This document shows positions 47,391 to 55,899 of a stretch of 64,000 bases of DNA, in pieces (the stretch's first letter is position 1; the number at the start of each line of letters is the position of its first letter). Origin of the DNA: Saccharopolyspora dendranthemae. GTDB lineage: Bacteria > Actinomycetota > Actinomycetes > Mycobacteriales > Pseudonocardiaceae. The position numbers and the translations under genes were made by a program. The notes beneath the pieces are model-generated. The model was not told the origin of the DNA, searched no databases, and was given only the letters and a program-made list of their open reading frames with translations. Location of the stretch: the NCBI RefSeq assembly GCF_007829955.1, contig NZ_VIWX01000002.1, positions 186,001-250,000 on the forward strand, written 5' to 3'.

Positions 47391-48907
47391 CGCCCGGTCA
47401 CCTCCGTCGCCATCGTCTCGGCCGCCTTCGCCAGGCCCGAGAGGTCGCGCACGACCTGGACCCGGTCGCAGTGCTCGGCGTAGTCGGGCAGGTCGCAGCG
47501 GCCCAGCCGCCACGAGTAGCGCGGTTCCGGGGTGAGCCAGATGGTTTCGCGGCTGCGGCGCGCGATCTCCGCGAGGGCCTCGACGTTCGGGTCGTTGCCG
47601 TTGCCGCGCCCGTCGCCGAGGATCAGCACGGTGGTCCGCCGGTTGAGCGCGTTGCCGAACTCGTCGAGGAAGGACGCGAAAGTCGCTCCGTAGTCGGAGT
47701 TCCCGTCGACGTCGAGGATCCCGCCCTGAGGCAGGCCGTCGAAGACCAGTCCCAGCGCGCGCTCCAGCGGGTGATCGGTGAACAGCTCGGAGATCTCCAC
47801 CGGGTCGTCGACGAAGGCGAACGTGCGGACCTGGGTGAACAGCGACTGCAGGCCGTGCACCAAGTGCAGCGTGAAGCGCGCGGTCGAGCGCACCGACAGC
47901 GAGACGTCGGCGAGCACGATCAACCGGGGCTTGTCCTCGGCTCGCGTCACGGTGACCGGCCGGAACGGCACGCCGTCGTAGCGCATGTTGCGCCGCATCG
48001 TGCGCGCCGGGTGCACCCTGCCGCGCGGGGTGTTGCGGCGCTTGCTGGTCGGCGCCCCGCGCAGGCTGTGCACGATCCGGCGCAGCGACTCCTCCAGCTG
48101 CTGCCGCTCGCCCTCGTCGACCCGGTCGAGCCGGCCGGTGGTGACCTCGCGGGACTCCTTGGCCGTGCTCTCCAGCTCGGCGAGCTTGGCCAGGTGCTGC
48201 TTGAGCAGTTCCGGCAGGTTCTCCAGCACGCCCGTGAGCCTGCCGCGCGGAGCGGAGTCGTCCGGGCCGCCGTCGTCGGCGAGCCAGTCCAGCAGCGTCT
48301 GCTGCTCGGCGATGCTCAGCCGGGTGTCGATGCGGTGGCCGGTGTGCTCGGCCAGCGACCCGGGTGTCCCGGCGTTGCTCAGGTGCTCGGTCTCCAGCTG
48401 GACCGAAGGCACCGATCCGCCGCCCGCGCTGCTGTCGTCGCTGGAGAACACCACCTCGTCGGTCATCGAGGCCAGGTCGATCTTGTTGCTCTCCTGGTGC
48501 AGGTTGTACTGCTGGGCCAGGTCGTCCGGGTCGAAGTAGTCCCGGATGTCCGCGGGTTTGGCGTGGGTGTGGCCTTCCTGCGGGGTTTCGGCGGGCTCCT
48601 CCGAGACCGTGAACGACTGCAGCTCACCGGTGTCGGAGAGGTCGTCGTGCTCGTGGCTGTGCTCGTGCTCGTGGTCGTCGGCCACCACCGGGCGCAACGT
48701 GAAGAACGTGGTGAAGACCTCGTCGAAGATCTCCTCGTCGCGCCGGTCCTTGATCATCGCGACCTTCAGCGCGTCCCGCAGCGCGTCCCGATCGTCGAGC
48801 ATCCCGGGCTGGGCGGCGCAGCGCATCGCGTCGGTCGCCTCGGACACCGAGATGCGCAGGCCGAAAAGCCGCAGCAGGCGGACGAATCGGTGCAGTGCTG
48901 ATTCCAC
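47387..48907 (-). CDS. VWA-domain (CoxE-like) protein with His/Glu-rich stretch
   Basis: 506-aa cytosolic protein of the CoxE/VWA group that pairs with MoxR ATPases. The metal-ion-dependent adhesion site DVSLS occurs in LIVLADVSLSVRSTARFT (~345). An acidic His-rich tract, HEHEHSHEHDD, lies at ~84-96 and could bind divalent metals. The N-terminal SALHRFVRLLRLFGLRIS is characteristic of the family. The start is the GTG at 48907 with GAGGAG upstream; the open frame further up only translates MoxR-gene DNA. Downstream: mftM, coupled. Likely role: maturation of a metalloenzyme, probably the methanol dehydrogenase encoded upstream. Confidence 0.9.
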   Translation of the reverse strand: MESALHRFVRLLRLFGLRISVSEATDAMRCAAQPGMLDDRDALRDALKVAMIKDRRDEEIFDEVFTTFFTLRPVVADDHEHEHSHEHDDLSDTGELQSFTVSEEPAETPQEGHTHAKPADIRDYFDPDDLAQQYNLHQESNKIDLASMTDEVVFSSDDSSAGGGSVPSVQLETEHLSNAGTPGSLAEHTGHRIDTRLSIAEQQTLLDWLADDGGPDDSAPRGRLTGVLENLPELLKQHLAKLAELESTAKESREVTTGRLDRVDEGERQQLEESLRRIVHSLRGAPTSKRRNTPRGRVHPARTMRRNMRYDGVPFRPVTVTRAEDKPRLIVLADVSLSVRSTARFTLHLVHGLQSLFTQVRTFAFVDDPVEISELFTDHPLERALGLVFDGLPQGGILDVDGNSDYGATFASFLDEFGNALNRRTTVLILGDGRGNGNDPNVEALAEIARRSRETIWLTPEPRYSWRLGRCDLPDYAEHCDRVQVVRDLSGLAKAAETMATEVTGR

Positions 48908-48917
48908 GGCTCGCTCC

Positions 48918-50105
48918 TCACGACTTGCGCCGGGTCGCCGATGAGAACGAGCGCTGCCCCTGGCCACCCGTGGAGCGCTTCGGAGCACCGCTGGAACCCG
49001 GTGCGCCGTAGTAGGAATCATCGTGGCGGCCGGGTTCGTCCTTGGCGGCGCGCACATCGCGGCCGTCGACGTCGCCGTGGTCGTGGTCATGCCCGTGCCC
49101 GTGCCCGTGCCCGTGGCCGTGGCCATGCCCGTGGGTGGGCAGCTGCTCGGGGATGTCGCGGTTCGGATCGGCCATGTGCCCGATCACGTCCAGCGCCTGG
49201 TGCAGGTCGCGCTCGTACTTCACGACGACGTTGACCGTCTCGGCCAGGACGTCCGATCCCAGGTCGTCGGCGCCGAGCACCGCGAGGGTGCGGGCCCAGT
49301 CGATGGTCTCGGAGATCGACGGCGCCTTGCGCAGCTTCAGCGCGCGCAACCGCCGCACCACCGTCACCAGCTGCTCGGCCAGGTTCTCGGGCAGTCCGGT
49401 GTGCTTGGAGCGGACGATCTCCAACTCCCGGTCGTGGTCCGGGTAGTCCAGGAACAGGTGCAGGCAGCGGCGCTTCAGCGCGGCCGACAGGTCGCGGGTG
49501 TTGTTGGAGGTCAGCACGACGTACGGGGGAGTGGTCGCGGTGTAGGTGCCCACTTCCGGCACCGAGACCTGGAACTCGGCGAGGCATTCCAGCAGCACCG
49601 CTTCCAGGGACTCGTCGGCGCGGTCCACCTCGTCGACCAGCAGCACGGCGGGCTGCTCGCCGCGGATGGCTTCCAGCAGCGGCCGGGCCGCCAGGAAGCG
49701 GTCGGAGAAGAAGACGCTGTCCTGCGCGCCGATGCGGTCGATGGCGGTGCTCAGGTCCGGCGCGTCGGCGATGATCTCGCCGATCTTGTCCCGCAGCATC
49801 TGGGTGTAGAGCAGCTGCTTGCCGTAGTCCCACTCGTAGAGCGCCTTGCTCTCGTCCTGCCCTTCGTAGCACTGCAACCGCAGCAGCTTTCGGCCCGTCG
49901 CGGCGGCGAGCGTCTTGGCGAGCTCGGTCTTGCCCACGCCCGCAGGCCCTTCCAGAAGCAGCGGCTTGTCCAGCCTGGACTGGAGGTAGACGGTGGTGGC
50001 GAGCCTGCGGTCGGCGATGTAGCCGTGCTCGCCGAAGCGGTTGATCACCTCTTCCACCGACTCGAAGGGCTTGTCGGCGGCCTGGTCCTCGATGTCGTCG
50101 AGCAC
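48918..50105 (-). CDS. MoxR-family AAA ATPase with (HG)n C-terminal tract
   Basis: 395-aa AAA+ ATPase. Walker A GPAGVGKTEL (~54-63), Walker B LLVDEVDRADE, and sensor region TSNNTRDLSAALKRRC show a functional MoxR core. It ends with an unusual tail: about eight HG dipeptides then HDHDHG, near residue 335, a metal-binding run. MoxR proteins remodel or activate partners, usually with VWA proteins; here the VWA gene follows by 10 bp. The GTG at 50105 follows GGAGG at 7-bp spacing. The tract implies zinc, nickel or cobalt handling for the methanol dehydrogenase next door. Confidence 0.93.
   Translation of the reverse strand: MLDDIEDQAADKPFESVEEVINRFGEHGYIADRRLATTVYLQSRLDKPLLLEGPAGVGKTELAKTLAAATGRKLLRLQCYEGQDESKALYEWDYGKQLLYTQMLRDKIGEIIADAPDLSTAIDRIGAQDSVFFSDRFLAARPLLEAIRGEQPAVLLVDEVDRADESLEAVLLECLAEFQVSVPEVGTYTATTPPYVVLTSNNTRDLSAALKRRCLHLFLDYPDHDRELEIVRSKHTGLPENLAEQLVTVVRRLRALKLRKAPSISETIDWARTLAVLGADDLGSDVLAETVNVVVKYERDLHQALDVIGHMADPNRDIPEQLPTHGHGHGHGHGHGHGHDHDHGDVDGRDVRAAKDEPGRHDDSYYGAPGSSGAPKRSTGGQGQRSFSSATRRKS
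49075..49134. repeat. Tandem GTGCCC-type repeat encoding the HG tract
   Basis: Short imperfect tandem repeat of a six-base unit (CCGTGC/CCGTGG) within the MoxR gene, giving the (HG)n run in the protein. Slippage could change its length between strains. Confidence 0.75.
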
Positions 50106-50143
50106 TGCGATACCTCCGGAGTTCGGGCGTGCGGTGGTGGGAG

Positions 50144-50184
50144 GGCCGTGGTGCCGCGCGGTCGGAGTGCGCGGCACCACGGCC
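50144..50184 (-). terminator. Perfect 16-bp hairpin between mdo and moxR
   Basis: Left arm GGCCGTGGTGCCGCGC (50144-50159), right arm its exact complement (50169-50184), nine-base loop. It begins 16 bp after the mdo stop. It could end most transcripts after mdo and let a minority read through to moxR, VWA and mftM, giving far more enzyme than maturation factors. Confidence 0.8.
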
Positions 50185-50199
50185 GGTTCCGGGCCGGGG

Positions 50200-51492
50200 T
50201 CAGGTGATGAGGTCGTCCAGATCCCCGGTGAAGCAGTGCTCGACGACCGGGCGCACGGTGTCGAAGGTGCACTCCTTGGCGTTGCCCGGCGTGCAGGCGT
50301 CGCCCAGGACGTGGTGGGTGATGCGGTCGACGTCGCCGGCGTCGCCCTTGATCTCCTTGGACCGCTCGTAGAACTTCGTCGGTCCTTGGCCCAGCCGGTT
50401 CTTCGAGTAGCTGTCGGCGTTGACGTCGACGAAGCGCTCCGGGATGCCCACGTCGCGCAGCAGCCGGATCGCCGCGTTGAGCGCGGCGTCGGCGGCCTGC
50501 GGATCGGTCATGCCGTGGGTGTCGACGCCCATCGCCTCGGCCATGTCGGCGAACCGCTTGTAGGCCACCGGCATGTTGAACGCCCACACGCGAGGGAGCG
50601 CGACGGCGTTGTTGAGCCCGTGGTGGGTGTCGTAGAAGGCGCTGATCGCGTGCGAGATGGAGTGGATGATGCCCAGACCGCCGGAGTTGAAGGCCTGCGC
50701 GGCGATGTACTGCGCGTACATCATGCCTTCGCGGCCGGCCAGGTCCTGGCCGTTCCACACGGCTTGCCGCAGGTTCTCGGCGGTCAGCTTGACGGCGTGC
50801 AGCGCGTTGCCCAGCGACGGCTGGAAGTTCAGCCGGGACACGTAGGGCTCGGAGGCGTGCGCCAGCACGTCGAAGCCGCACTGCGCGGTGTAGTCGACGG
50901 GGCAGTCGTAGTAGAGCACCGGGTCGTCGATCGCCAGCGTGGTCACCGAGTTGTCGTCGAAAGCGACGTACTTGTGCGGGTTGTCGGGATCGGTCGTGGT
51001 GTCGGTGATGACGTACGCCCAGGACGTCTCGGATCCGGTGCCCGCCGTCGTGGACACCGCGATGTGCGGCGGGTTCTTGGGGTTCTCCGACTTGTTGAAG
51101 CCCTCGAACTCGTTGACGTTGCGGCCGTCGTGGGCGACCGCGATCCGCGCGCCCTTGCAGGCGTCGTGCGAGGAGCCGCCGCCGATCGACACGAAGGAGT
51201 CGCAGGCGTTGTCCTGGTACATCGCGACGGAATCCATCACGTTGTAGTCCTTGGGATTGGACTCGACCTGGTCGTAGACCACCACTTCCAGGCCGTGGTA
51301 GCGCATCGACTCGACGATCTTGTGCACGATGTCGGTGCCGCGCAGGCCGGAGGTCATCACCAGCGTCTTCTTGAAGCCCAGGTTCAGCGCCTCCGGGCCG
51401 ATCATCTCGTGCGAACCGGGTCCCATCAGGGCGCGGGGGAACGGGTGGAACTCCTTGATCGGGAACGGCTTGAGCAGCTCATCGACCTGCAT
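50200..51492 (-). CDS. mdo: NDMA-dependent methanol dehydrogenase (mycofactocin-linked, MNO/MDO type)
   Basis: 430-aa Fe-type-fold alcohol dehydrogenase of the N,N-dimethyl-4-nitrosoaniline-dependent group, which in actinomycetes oxidises methanol and other primary alcohols with tightly bound NAD(P) recycled by mycofactocin. Diagnostic segments: FIGSHE-like MGPGSHEMIG, SIGGGSSHDACKGARI, STTAGTGSETSWAYVITDT, DVLAHASEPYVS and THHGLNNAVALPRVWAFN. The start is the ATG at 51492 (MQVDELLKPFPIKEFHPFPR) behind AAGGAC. It heads the operon with MoxR, VWA and mftM, and is divergent from mftD. Nearest named relatives: Mycobacterium Mdo, Amycolatopsis Mno, Rhodococcus ThcE. Confidence 0.93.
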   Translation of the reverse strand: MQVDELLKPFPIKEFHPFPRALMGPGSHEMIGPEALNLGFKKTLVMTSGLRGTDIVHKIVESMRYHGLEVVVYDQVESNPKDYNVMDSVAMYQDNACDSFVSIGGGSSHDACKGARIAVAHDGRNVNEFEGFNKSENPKNPPHIAVSTTAGTGSETSWAYVITDTTTDPDNPHKYVAFDDNSVTTLAIDDPVLYYDCPVDYTAQCGFDVLAHASEPYVSRLNFQPSLGNALHAVKLTAENLRQAVWNGQDLAGREGMMYAQYIAAQAFNSGGLGIIHSISHAISAFYDTHHGLNNAVALPRVWAFNMPVAYKRFADMAEAMGVDTHGMTDPQAADAALNAAIRLLRDVGIPERFVDVNADSYSKNRLGQGPTKFYERSKEIKGDAGDVDRITHHVLGDACTPGNAKECTFDTVRPVVEHCFTGDLDDLIT

Positions 51493-51689
51493 TTCGCTGT
51501 CCTTTCCACGCGCGTCGCTGCACGTTGCTCGACGGCCGGGGGTGGGGCGCCGCGACCGGTTCCGGGGGACGACCGGCGTCGAACCCGGCTCATGCCGGAA
51601 GTTAGTGCCCCAGGTCACCTCGGGAGAACGGCCGCGAGCCAAGACCCCTCGTCCGAGAACGCAGGTCCGGACGATCGGGGAGGTCGGGA

Positions 51690-51738
51690 CCCGTCCGATC
51701 GGTCAGGTGCGCGCGATCGGCCCGTTCGATCGGACGGG
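51690..51738. promoter_or_regulatory. Inverted repeat in the mdo-mftD intergenic region
   Basis: A perfect 12-bp inverted repeat, CCCGTCCGATCG (51690-51701) and CGATCGGACGGG (51727-51738), lies in the 305-bp gap between mdo and mftD. It is a candidate binding site or cruciform for common control of both. A possible minus-strand -10 TAACTT (51599-51604) lies toward mdo. No small gene such as mftA was found in this gap. Confidence 0.5.
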
Positions 51739-51797
51739 GCGGGGTGGGCCCGGTCGCACGGTGCTGCCGGAGGCTGGGCGACCTAGCGTGGTTCGGC

Positions 51798-52964
51798 ATG
51801 GCGGAGTGGTTCGAATCAGTGGCGGAGGCCCACCGGCGGGCGCGGAGACGACTGCCGAAGTCGGTCTACCTGGCGCTCGTGGCGGGCAGTGAGCGCGGGT
51901 CGACGCTCGAGGACAACATCCGGGCCTTCGGCGAGCTCGGGTTCGCGCCGCGGGTGGCCGACCTCCCGTCCGAGCGGGACTTGTCGACCAGCGTGATGGG
52001 CCAGGAGCTGTCGCTGCCCGTGCTGGCCTCACCGACCGGGGTGCAAGCCGTGCACCCGGAAGGCGAGGTGGCCGTCGCCCGCGCGACGGCCGAGGCGGGC
52101 ACCGCGATCGGCCTGTCCGCGTTCGGCAGCCGCGCGGTGGAGGACGTGGCCGAGGCCAACCCGATGACGTTCTTCCAGGTCTACTGGGTGGGCGATCGGG
52201 AGAAGGTGCTGGGCCGTGCTCAGAGAGCCAAGGCAGCCGGGGCGAAGGGGCTGATCGTCACGCTCGACTGGTGCTTCGCCACGGGGAGGGACTGGGGGAG
52301 CCCGCCCATTCCCGAGAAGCTCGACCTGCGCACCAAGCTGGGATTCGCTCCGCAGGGACTGCTGCGACCCCGGTGGCTGCGCGGATTCCTGCGGCACGGG
52401 CTACCGGATCTGACCACACCGAACATGGTGCCGCGCGGCGAGGAAGCGCCGACGTTCTTCGGCGCCTACGGCCAGTGGATGTTCACCCCGCCACCCACCT
52501 GGGAGGACATCGCATGGCTTCGGGAGCAGTGGGGCGGTCCGTTCATGGTCAAGGGAATCACGCACCCCGCCGACGCCCGCCGCGCCCGCGACATCGGCGC
52601 CACCGCGATCTCGGTGTCCAACCACGGCGGCAACAACCTCGATTCCACCCCCGCGACCATCAGGCTGCTGCCGGCGATCGTGGAGGCCGTCGGCGACGAC
52701 ATCGAGGTGCTGCTCGACGGTGGTGTCCGCAGGGGGAGCGACGTCGTCAAGGCCCTCGCGCTGGGCGCCAGGGCCGTGCTCATCGGCCGCGCCTACCTCT
52801 GGGGCCTCGCCGCGGAGGGACAGGCGGGGGTGCGCAACGTCCTCGACGTCCTCCGCAACGGCATCGATTCCTCCTTGCTCGCCTTGGGGCGCTCCTCGGT
52901 CCACGACCTCTCGCCGGAAGACCTCATCGTTCCGCCGGACTTCGGCCGGGAGATCCGCTCCTGA
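51798..52964 (+). CDS. mftD: MftD, pre-mycofactocin synthase (FMN-dependent)
   Basis: 388-aa alpha-hydroxyacid-oxidase-fold FMN enzyme. It matches MftD throughout: RRLPKSVYLALVAGSERGST, SLPVLASPTGVQAVHPEGEV, TLDWCFATGRDWGSPPIPEK, AISVSNHGGNNLDSTPA and LDGGVRRGSDVVKALALGA. The FMN-site His is in SNHGGNNL. MftD oxidatively deaminates AHDP to form pre-mycofactocin, the redox-active ketoamide. Start at ATG 51798; TAGCGT eight bases upstream may make it leaderless. The rest of the mft core (ABCEF) is absent from the window, so this copy is split from it or additional. Confidence 0.93.
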   Translation: MAEWFESVAEAHRRARRRLPKSVYLALVAGSERGSTLEDNIRAFGELGFAPRVADLPSERDLSTSVMGQELSLPVLASPTGVQAVHPEGEVAVARATAEAGTAIGLSAFGSRAVEDVAEANPMTFFQVYWVGDREKVLGRAQRAKAAGAKGLIVTLDWCFATGRDWGSPPIPEKLDLRTKLGFAPQGLLRPRWLRGFLRHGLPDLTTPNMVPRGEEAPTFFGAYGQWMFTPPPTWEDIAWLREQWGGPFMVKGITHPADARRARDIGATAISVSNHGGNNLDSTPATIRLLPAIVEAVGDDIEVLLDGGVRRGSDVVKALALGARAVLIGRAYLWGLAAEGQAGVRNVLDVLRNGIDSSLLALGRSSVHDLSPEDLIVPPDFGREIRS

Positions 52965-52997
52965 GAGCGGTTCCCCGCCGCTCCCGGGGCGCCGCTC

Positions 52998-54452
52998 TCA
53001 GACGAGCGTGAGCAGTCCGCTGAGGACTGCCGCGATGAGGAAAGCCGTGCCGCCCATGAAGGTCTCCATCAACGTCCAGCTCTGGAGCGTGGTGCGGATG
53101 TCGATGTCCATGTAGCGGTTGAACAGCCAGAAACCGGAATCGTTGACGTGGGACAGAACGGTTCCACCGGCGGCCACCGCGACCACGACCAGGGCGATCT
53201 CCGGCTGGGAGAGCCCCATCTCCTGGATCAGCGGAGCCACGATGGGCGCGGTCGTGACGATCGCGACCGTCTTGGAGCCCAGCGCCACCCGGAGCGCCGT
53301 GGCGATCAGGAACGCCAGCACCACGACCGGCAGGGACGTGCCGCCCAGCAGGTCGGCCAGCGCCTGACCCGCACCGGTGGCCTCCAGGACCGCGCCGAAC
53401 ACACCGCCGGCGCCGGTGACCAGCAGGACCAGTGCCACCGGGCCCAGCGACGCCGAGGCCGCCTTCTCGACGCGCTCCCTCGAGAACCCGCCGCGCAGCC
53501 CCAGCACCCAGAACGACAGCAGGGTCGCGACGGTCAGCGCGATCACCGGCGCGCCGACGAACTCCAGCGCCTCGCGCGCTGCGCCCGCCGGGAGCACCAC
53601 CCCGGCGAAGGTGTTGAGCATGATCAGCAGCACCGGCAGCAGAATCACGCCGACGGTCACCCCGAGCGACGGGGGCGCCAGCGTCGTCGCCCCGCCCCCT
53701 GCGGAGCTCCCCCTGGCTCCGGCCTGCTCGCGGGCTTCGCCCAGCAACGCGGTGGGCACCGGCGTGCCGAGACGGTCACCGATGCGCGTGCCGAAGAGGT
53801 AGGCGCCGACGAACCACGCCGGAAGGCCGCAGACCAGGCCCATGATGGTGACCCAGCCGAGGTTCGCGCCCAGCAGCCCGGCCGCGGCCACCGGTCCGGG
53901 GTGCGGCGGCAGCACGGCGTGCATGATGGCCAGGCCGCCGACGGCGGGAAGCGCGACGCTGATCACCGAGCGCCCCGATCGTTGCGCGACCGAGTAGATC
54001 AGCGGCAGCAGGATGATGAACCCGACGTCGAAGAACACCGGGATGCCGAAGAGCAACGCGGTCAGCCCGACCGCGAGCGGGGCTCGGCGTTCGCCGAACG
54101 CGGCCAGCAGCCGCCCGGAGAGCACGTCCGAGGCGCCGGATTCCTGGATCATCCGGCCGAGCATCGCGCCCAGCGCCACGATGATCGCGATCTCGCCGAG
54201 CGTGTCGCCCATCCCGTCTTCGAGCAGGCCGGGGATCTCGGTGGGACTGATGCCCGCGACCGCCGCGACCACCACGCTGACCACCAGCAGGGCGACGAAG
54301 GCGTGCAGTTTCGCCTTGATCACCAGCAGCAGGAGCAGGGCGATCCCACCGGCCACGAGCAGCAGCAGTGCCCGAGGCGGCAGGTTCCAGGCGGATTCGG
54401 GCATCTCGTTCGCGGTGAGCGCGAGCGACGAGTCGATCGATCTGGCAGGCAA
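52998..54452 (-). CDS. GntP-family gluconate/glucarate permease
   Basis: 484-aa, ~12-helix transporter of the GntP family: PPHPGPVAAAGLLGANLGWV and ASGGTVLSHVNDSGFWLFNRYMD are typical. It imports gluconate or related sugar acids with protons. The start is TTG at 54452, strongly supported by an AGGAGG five bases upstream. Same direction as, and 69 bp from, the glucarate dehydratase gene; the operon context suggests glucarate as the substrate. Confidence 0.9.
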   Translation of the reverse strand: MPARSIDSSLALTANEMPESAWNLPPRALLLLVAGGIALLLLLVIKAKLHAFVALLVVSVVVAAVAGISPTEIPGLLEDGMGDTLGEIAIIVALGAMLGRMIQESGASDVLSGRLLAAFGERRAPLAVGLTALLFGIPVFFDVGFIILLPLIYSVAQRSGRSVISVALPAVGGLAIMHAVLPPHPGPVAAAGLLGANLGWVTIMGLVCGLPAWFVGAYLFGTRIGDRLGTPVPTALLGEAREQAGARGSSAGGGATTLAPPSLGVTVGVILLPVLLIMLNTFAGVVLPAGAAREALEFVGAPVIALTVATLLSFWVLGLRGGFSRERVEKAASASLGPVALVLLVTGAGGVFGAVLEATGAGQALADLLGGTSLPVVVLAFLIATALRVALGSKTVAIVTTAPIVAPLIQEMGLSQPEIALVVVAVAAGGTVLSHVNDSGFWLFNRYMDIDIRTTLQSWTLMETFMGGTAFLIAAVLSGLLTLV

Positions 54453-54520
54453 CGTTGCCTCCTGTTCGGGCGGCTCCAGCGACCGCGGAACCCCGGGAGG
54501 CTCGCGATCGGTTCCGGCGA

Positions 54521-55846
54521 TCAGTCGCGTTCGAGCGCTGGGTGTTTCGGGTCGAAGGTCCAGCCCGGGATCAGGTGCTGCATGGCGGCGGCGTCGTCGC
54601 GCGCGCCGAGCCCGTGGGCGAGGTGGAGCTCGTGCGCGGCCCGTACGCGTTCCTCGTCGAGCTCGACCCCGAGTCCGGGAGCGACCGGAACCGGCAGCAG
54701 CCCGTCGGAGATGCGCAGCGGATCGCGGGTCAGCCGCTGGCCGTCCTGCCAGATCCAGTGCGTGTCGATCGCGGTGATCTCACCGGGTGCTGCCGCCGCG
54801 ACGTGGGTGAACATCGCCAGCGAGACGTCGAAGTGGTTGTTGGAGTGCGAACCCCACGTCAGTCCCCAGTCGTGGCAGAACTGCGCGACCCGCACCGAAC
54901 CGCTCATGGTCCAGAAGTGCGGGTCGGCCAGCGGGATGTCCACCGCGTTCGCGCGCACCGCGTGGCCCAGCTGCCGCCAGTCCGTGGCGATCATGTTGGT
55001 GGCGGTGGGCAAACCGGTGGCGCGGCGGAACTCGGCCATCGTCTCCCGGCCGGAGTAGCCGCCTTCGGCACCGCACGGGTCCTCGGCGTAGGCGAGCACG
55101 TCGCGCAGCTCGCGGCCGACCTCGATCGCCTCGCGCAGCGACCAGGCGCCGTTGGGGTCCACGGTGATGCGAGCGTCCGCGAACCGCTCGGCGAGCGCGG
55201 TGACGGCCTCTGCCTCCTGCCTCGCGGGCAGGACACCGCCTTTGAGCTTGAAGTCGCGGAACCCGTAGCGCTCCCGGGCGGCTTCGGCCAGCCGCACCAC
55301 GGAATCCGGGGTCAGCGCTTCCTCGTGGCGCAGCCGAGTCCAGTCGTCGGCGCCCTCCTCGGCGGCGAGGTAGGGCAGGTCGGTCTTGGTGCGGTCGCCC
55401 AGGAAGAACAGGTAGCCCAGCACCGGCACCTCGCTGCGCTGCTGCCCGTCGCCGAGGAGTTCGGCCACCGGCACGCCGAGGTGCTTCCCGAGCAGGTCCA
55501 GCATCGCCGACTCGATCGCGGTCACCGCGTGCACGGTGACGCGCAGGTCGAAGGTCTGCGTTCCGCGCCCGCCCGAGTCGCGGTCGGCGAAGCGCGCGTG
55601 CACCTCGCACAGCATCGACCGGAGCCGGGCCACGGGTTGCCCGACGACCAGCTCCGCCGACTCCTCCAACGTGGTGCGGATCGGTTCGCCGCCGGGGACC
55701 TCACCGACACCGGTGCGGCCGTCGGAATCGGTGAGCACCAGCAGGTTCCGGGTGAACAGAGGTGCGTGCGCACCGCTCAGATTCAGCAGCATGCTGTCGT
55801 GCCCGGCGACCGGGATCACGCGCAGCTGGGAGATCACGGGTGTCAT
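54521..55846 (-). CDS. gudD: Glucarate dehydratase
   Basis: 441-aa enolase-superfamily dehydratase converting D-glucarate to 5-dehydro-4-deoxyglucarate. The KxK motif appears as FKLKGGVL (~205), the Mg ligands in [15 protein letters not shown] and NMIATDW, and the His-Asp dyad in [10 protein letters not shown]; the last is characteristic of glucarate dehydratase. ATG at 55846, after GGAG. The start codon is 53 bp after the KDG dehydratase gene. Length normal. Confidence 0.95.
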   Translation of the reverse strand: MTPVISQLRVIPVAGHDSMLLNLSGAHAPLFTRNLLVLTDSDGRTGVGEVPGGEPIRTTLEESAELVVGQPVARLRSMLCEVHARFADRDSGGRGTQTFDLRVTVHAVTAIESAMLDLLGKHLGVPVAELLGDGQQRSEVPVLGYLFFLGDRTKTDLPYLAAEEGADDWTRLRHEEALTPDSVVRLAEAARERYGFRDFKLKGGVLPARQEAEAVTALAERFADARITVDPNGAWSLREAIEVGRELRDVLAYAEDPCGAEGGYSGRETMAEFRRATGLPTATNMIATDWRQLGHAVRANAVDIPLADPHFWTMSGSVRVAQFCHDWGLTWGSHSNNHFDVSLAMFTHVAAAAPGEITAIDTHWIWQDGQRLTRDPLRISDGLLPVPVAPGLGVELDEERVRAAHELHLAHGLGARDDAAAMQHLIPGWTFDPKHPALERD

Positions 55847-55899
55847 GTTCGTCTCCGAGTGTTCAGCGCCGACCGGGTTCGCCGTCGATCCGCCGCAGC

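Noticed and set aside
49075..49134. Short tandem repeats as a CRISPR array
   Set aside because: The unit is six bases, lies within the MoxR frame and has no spacers.
51493..51797. A short mftA precursor gene next to mftD
   Set aside because: No frame ending in the conserved GMCGVY-type tail occurs in this gap.
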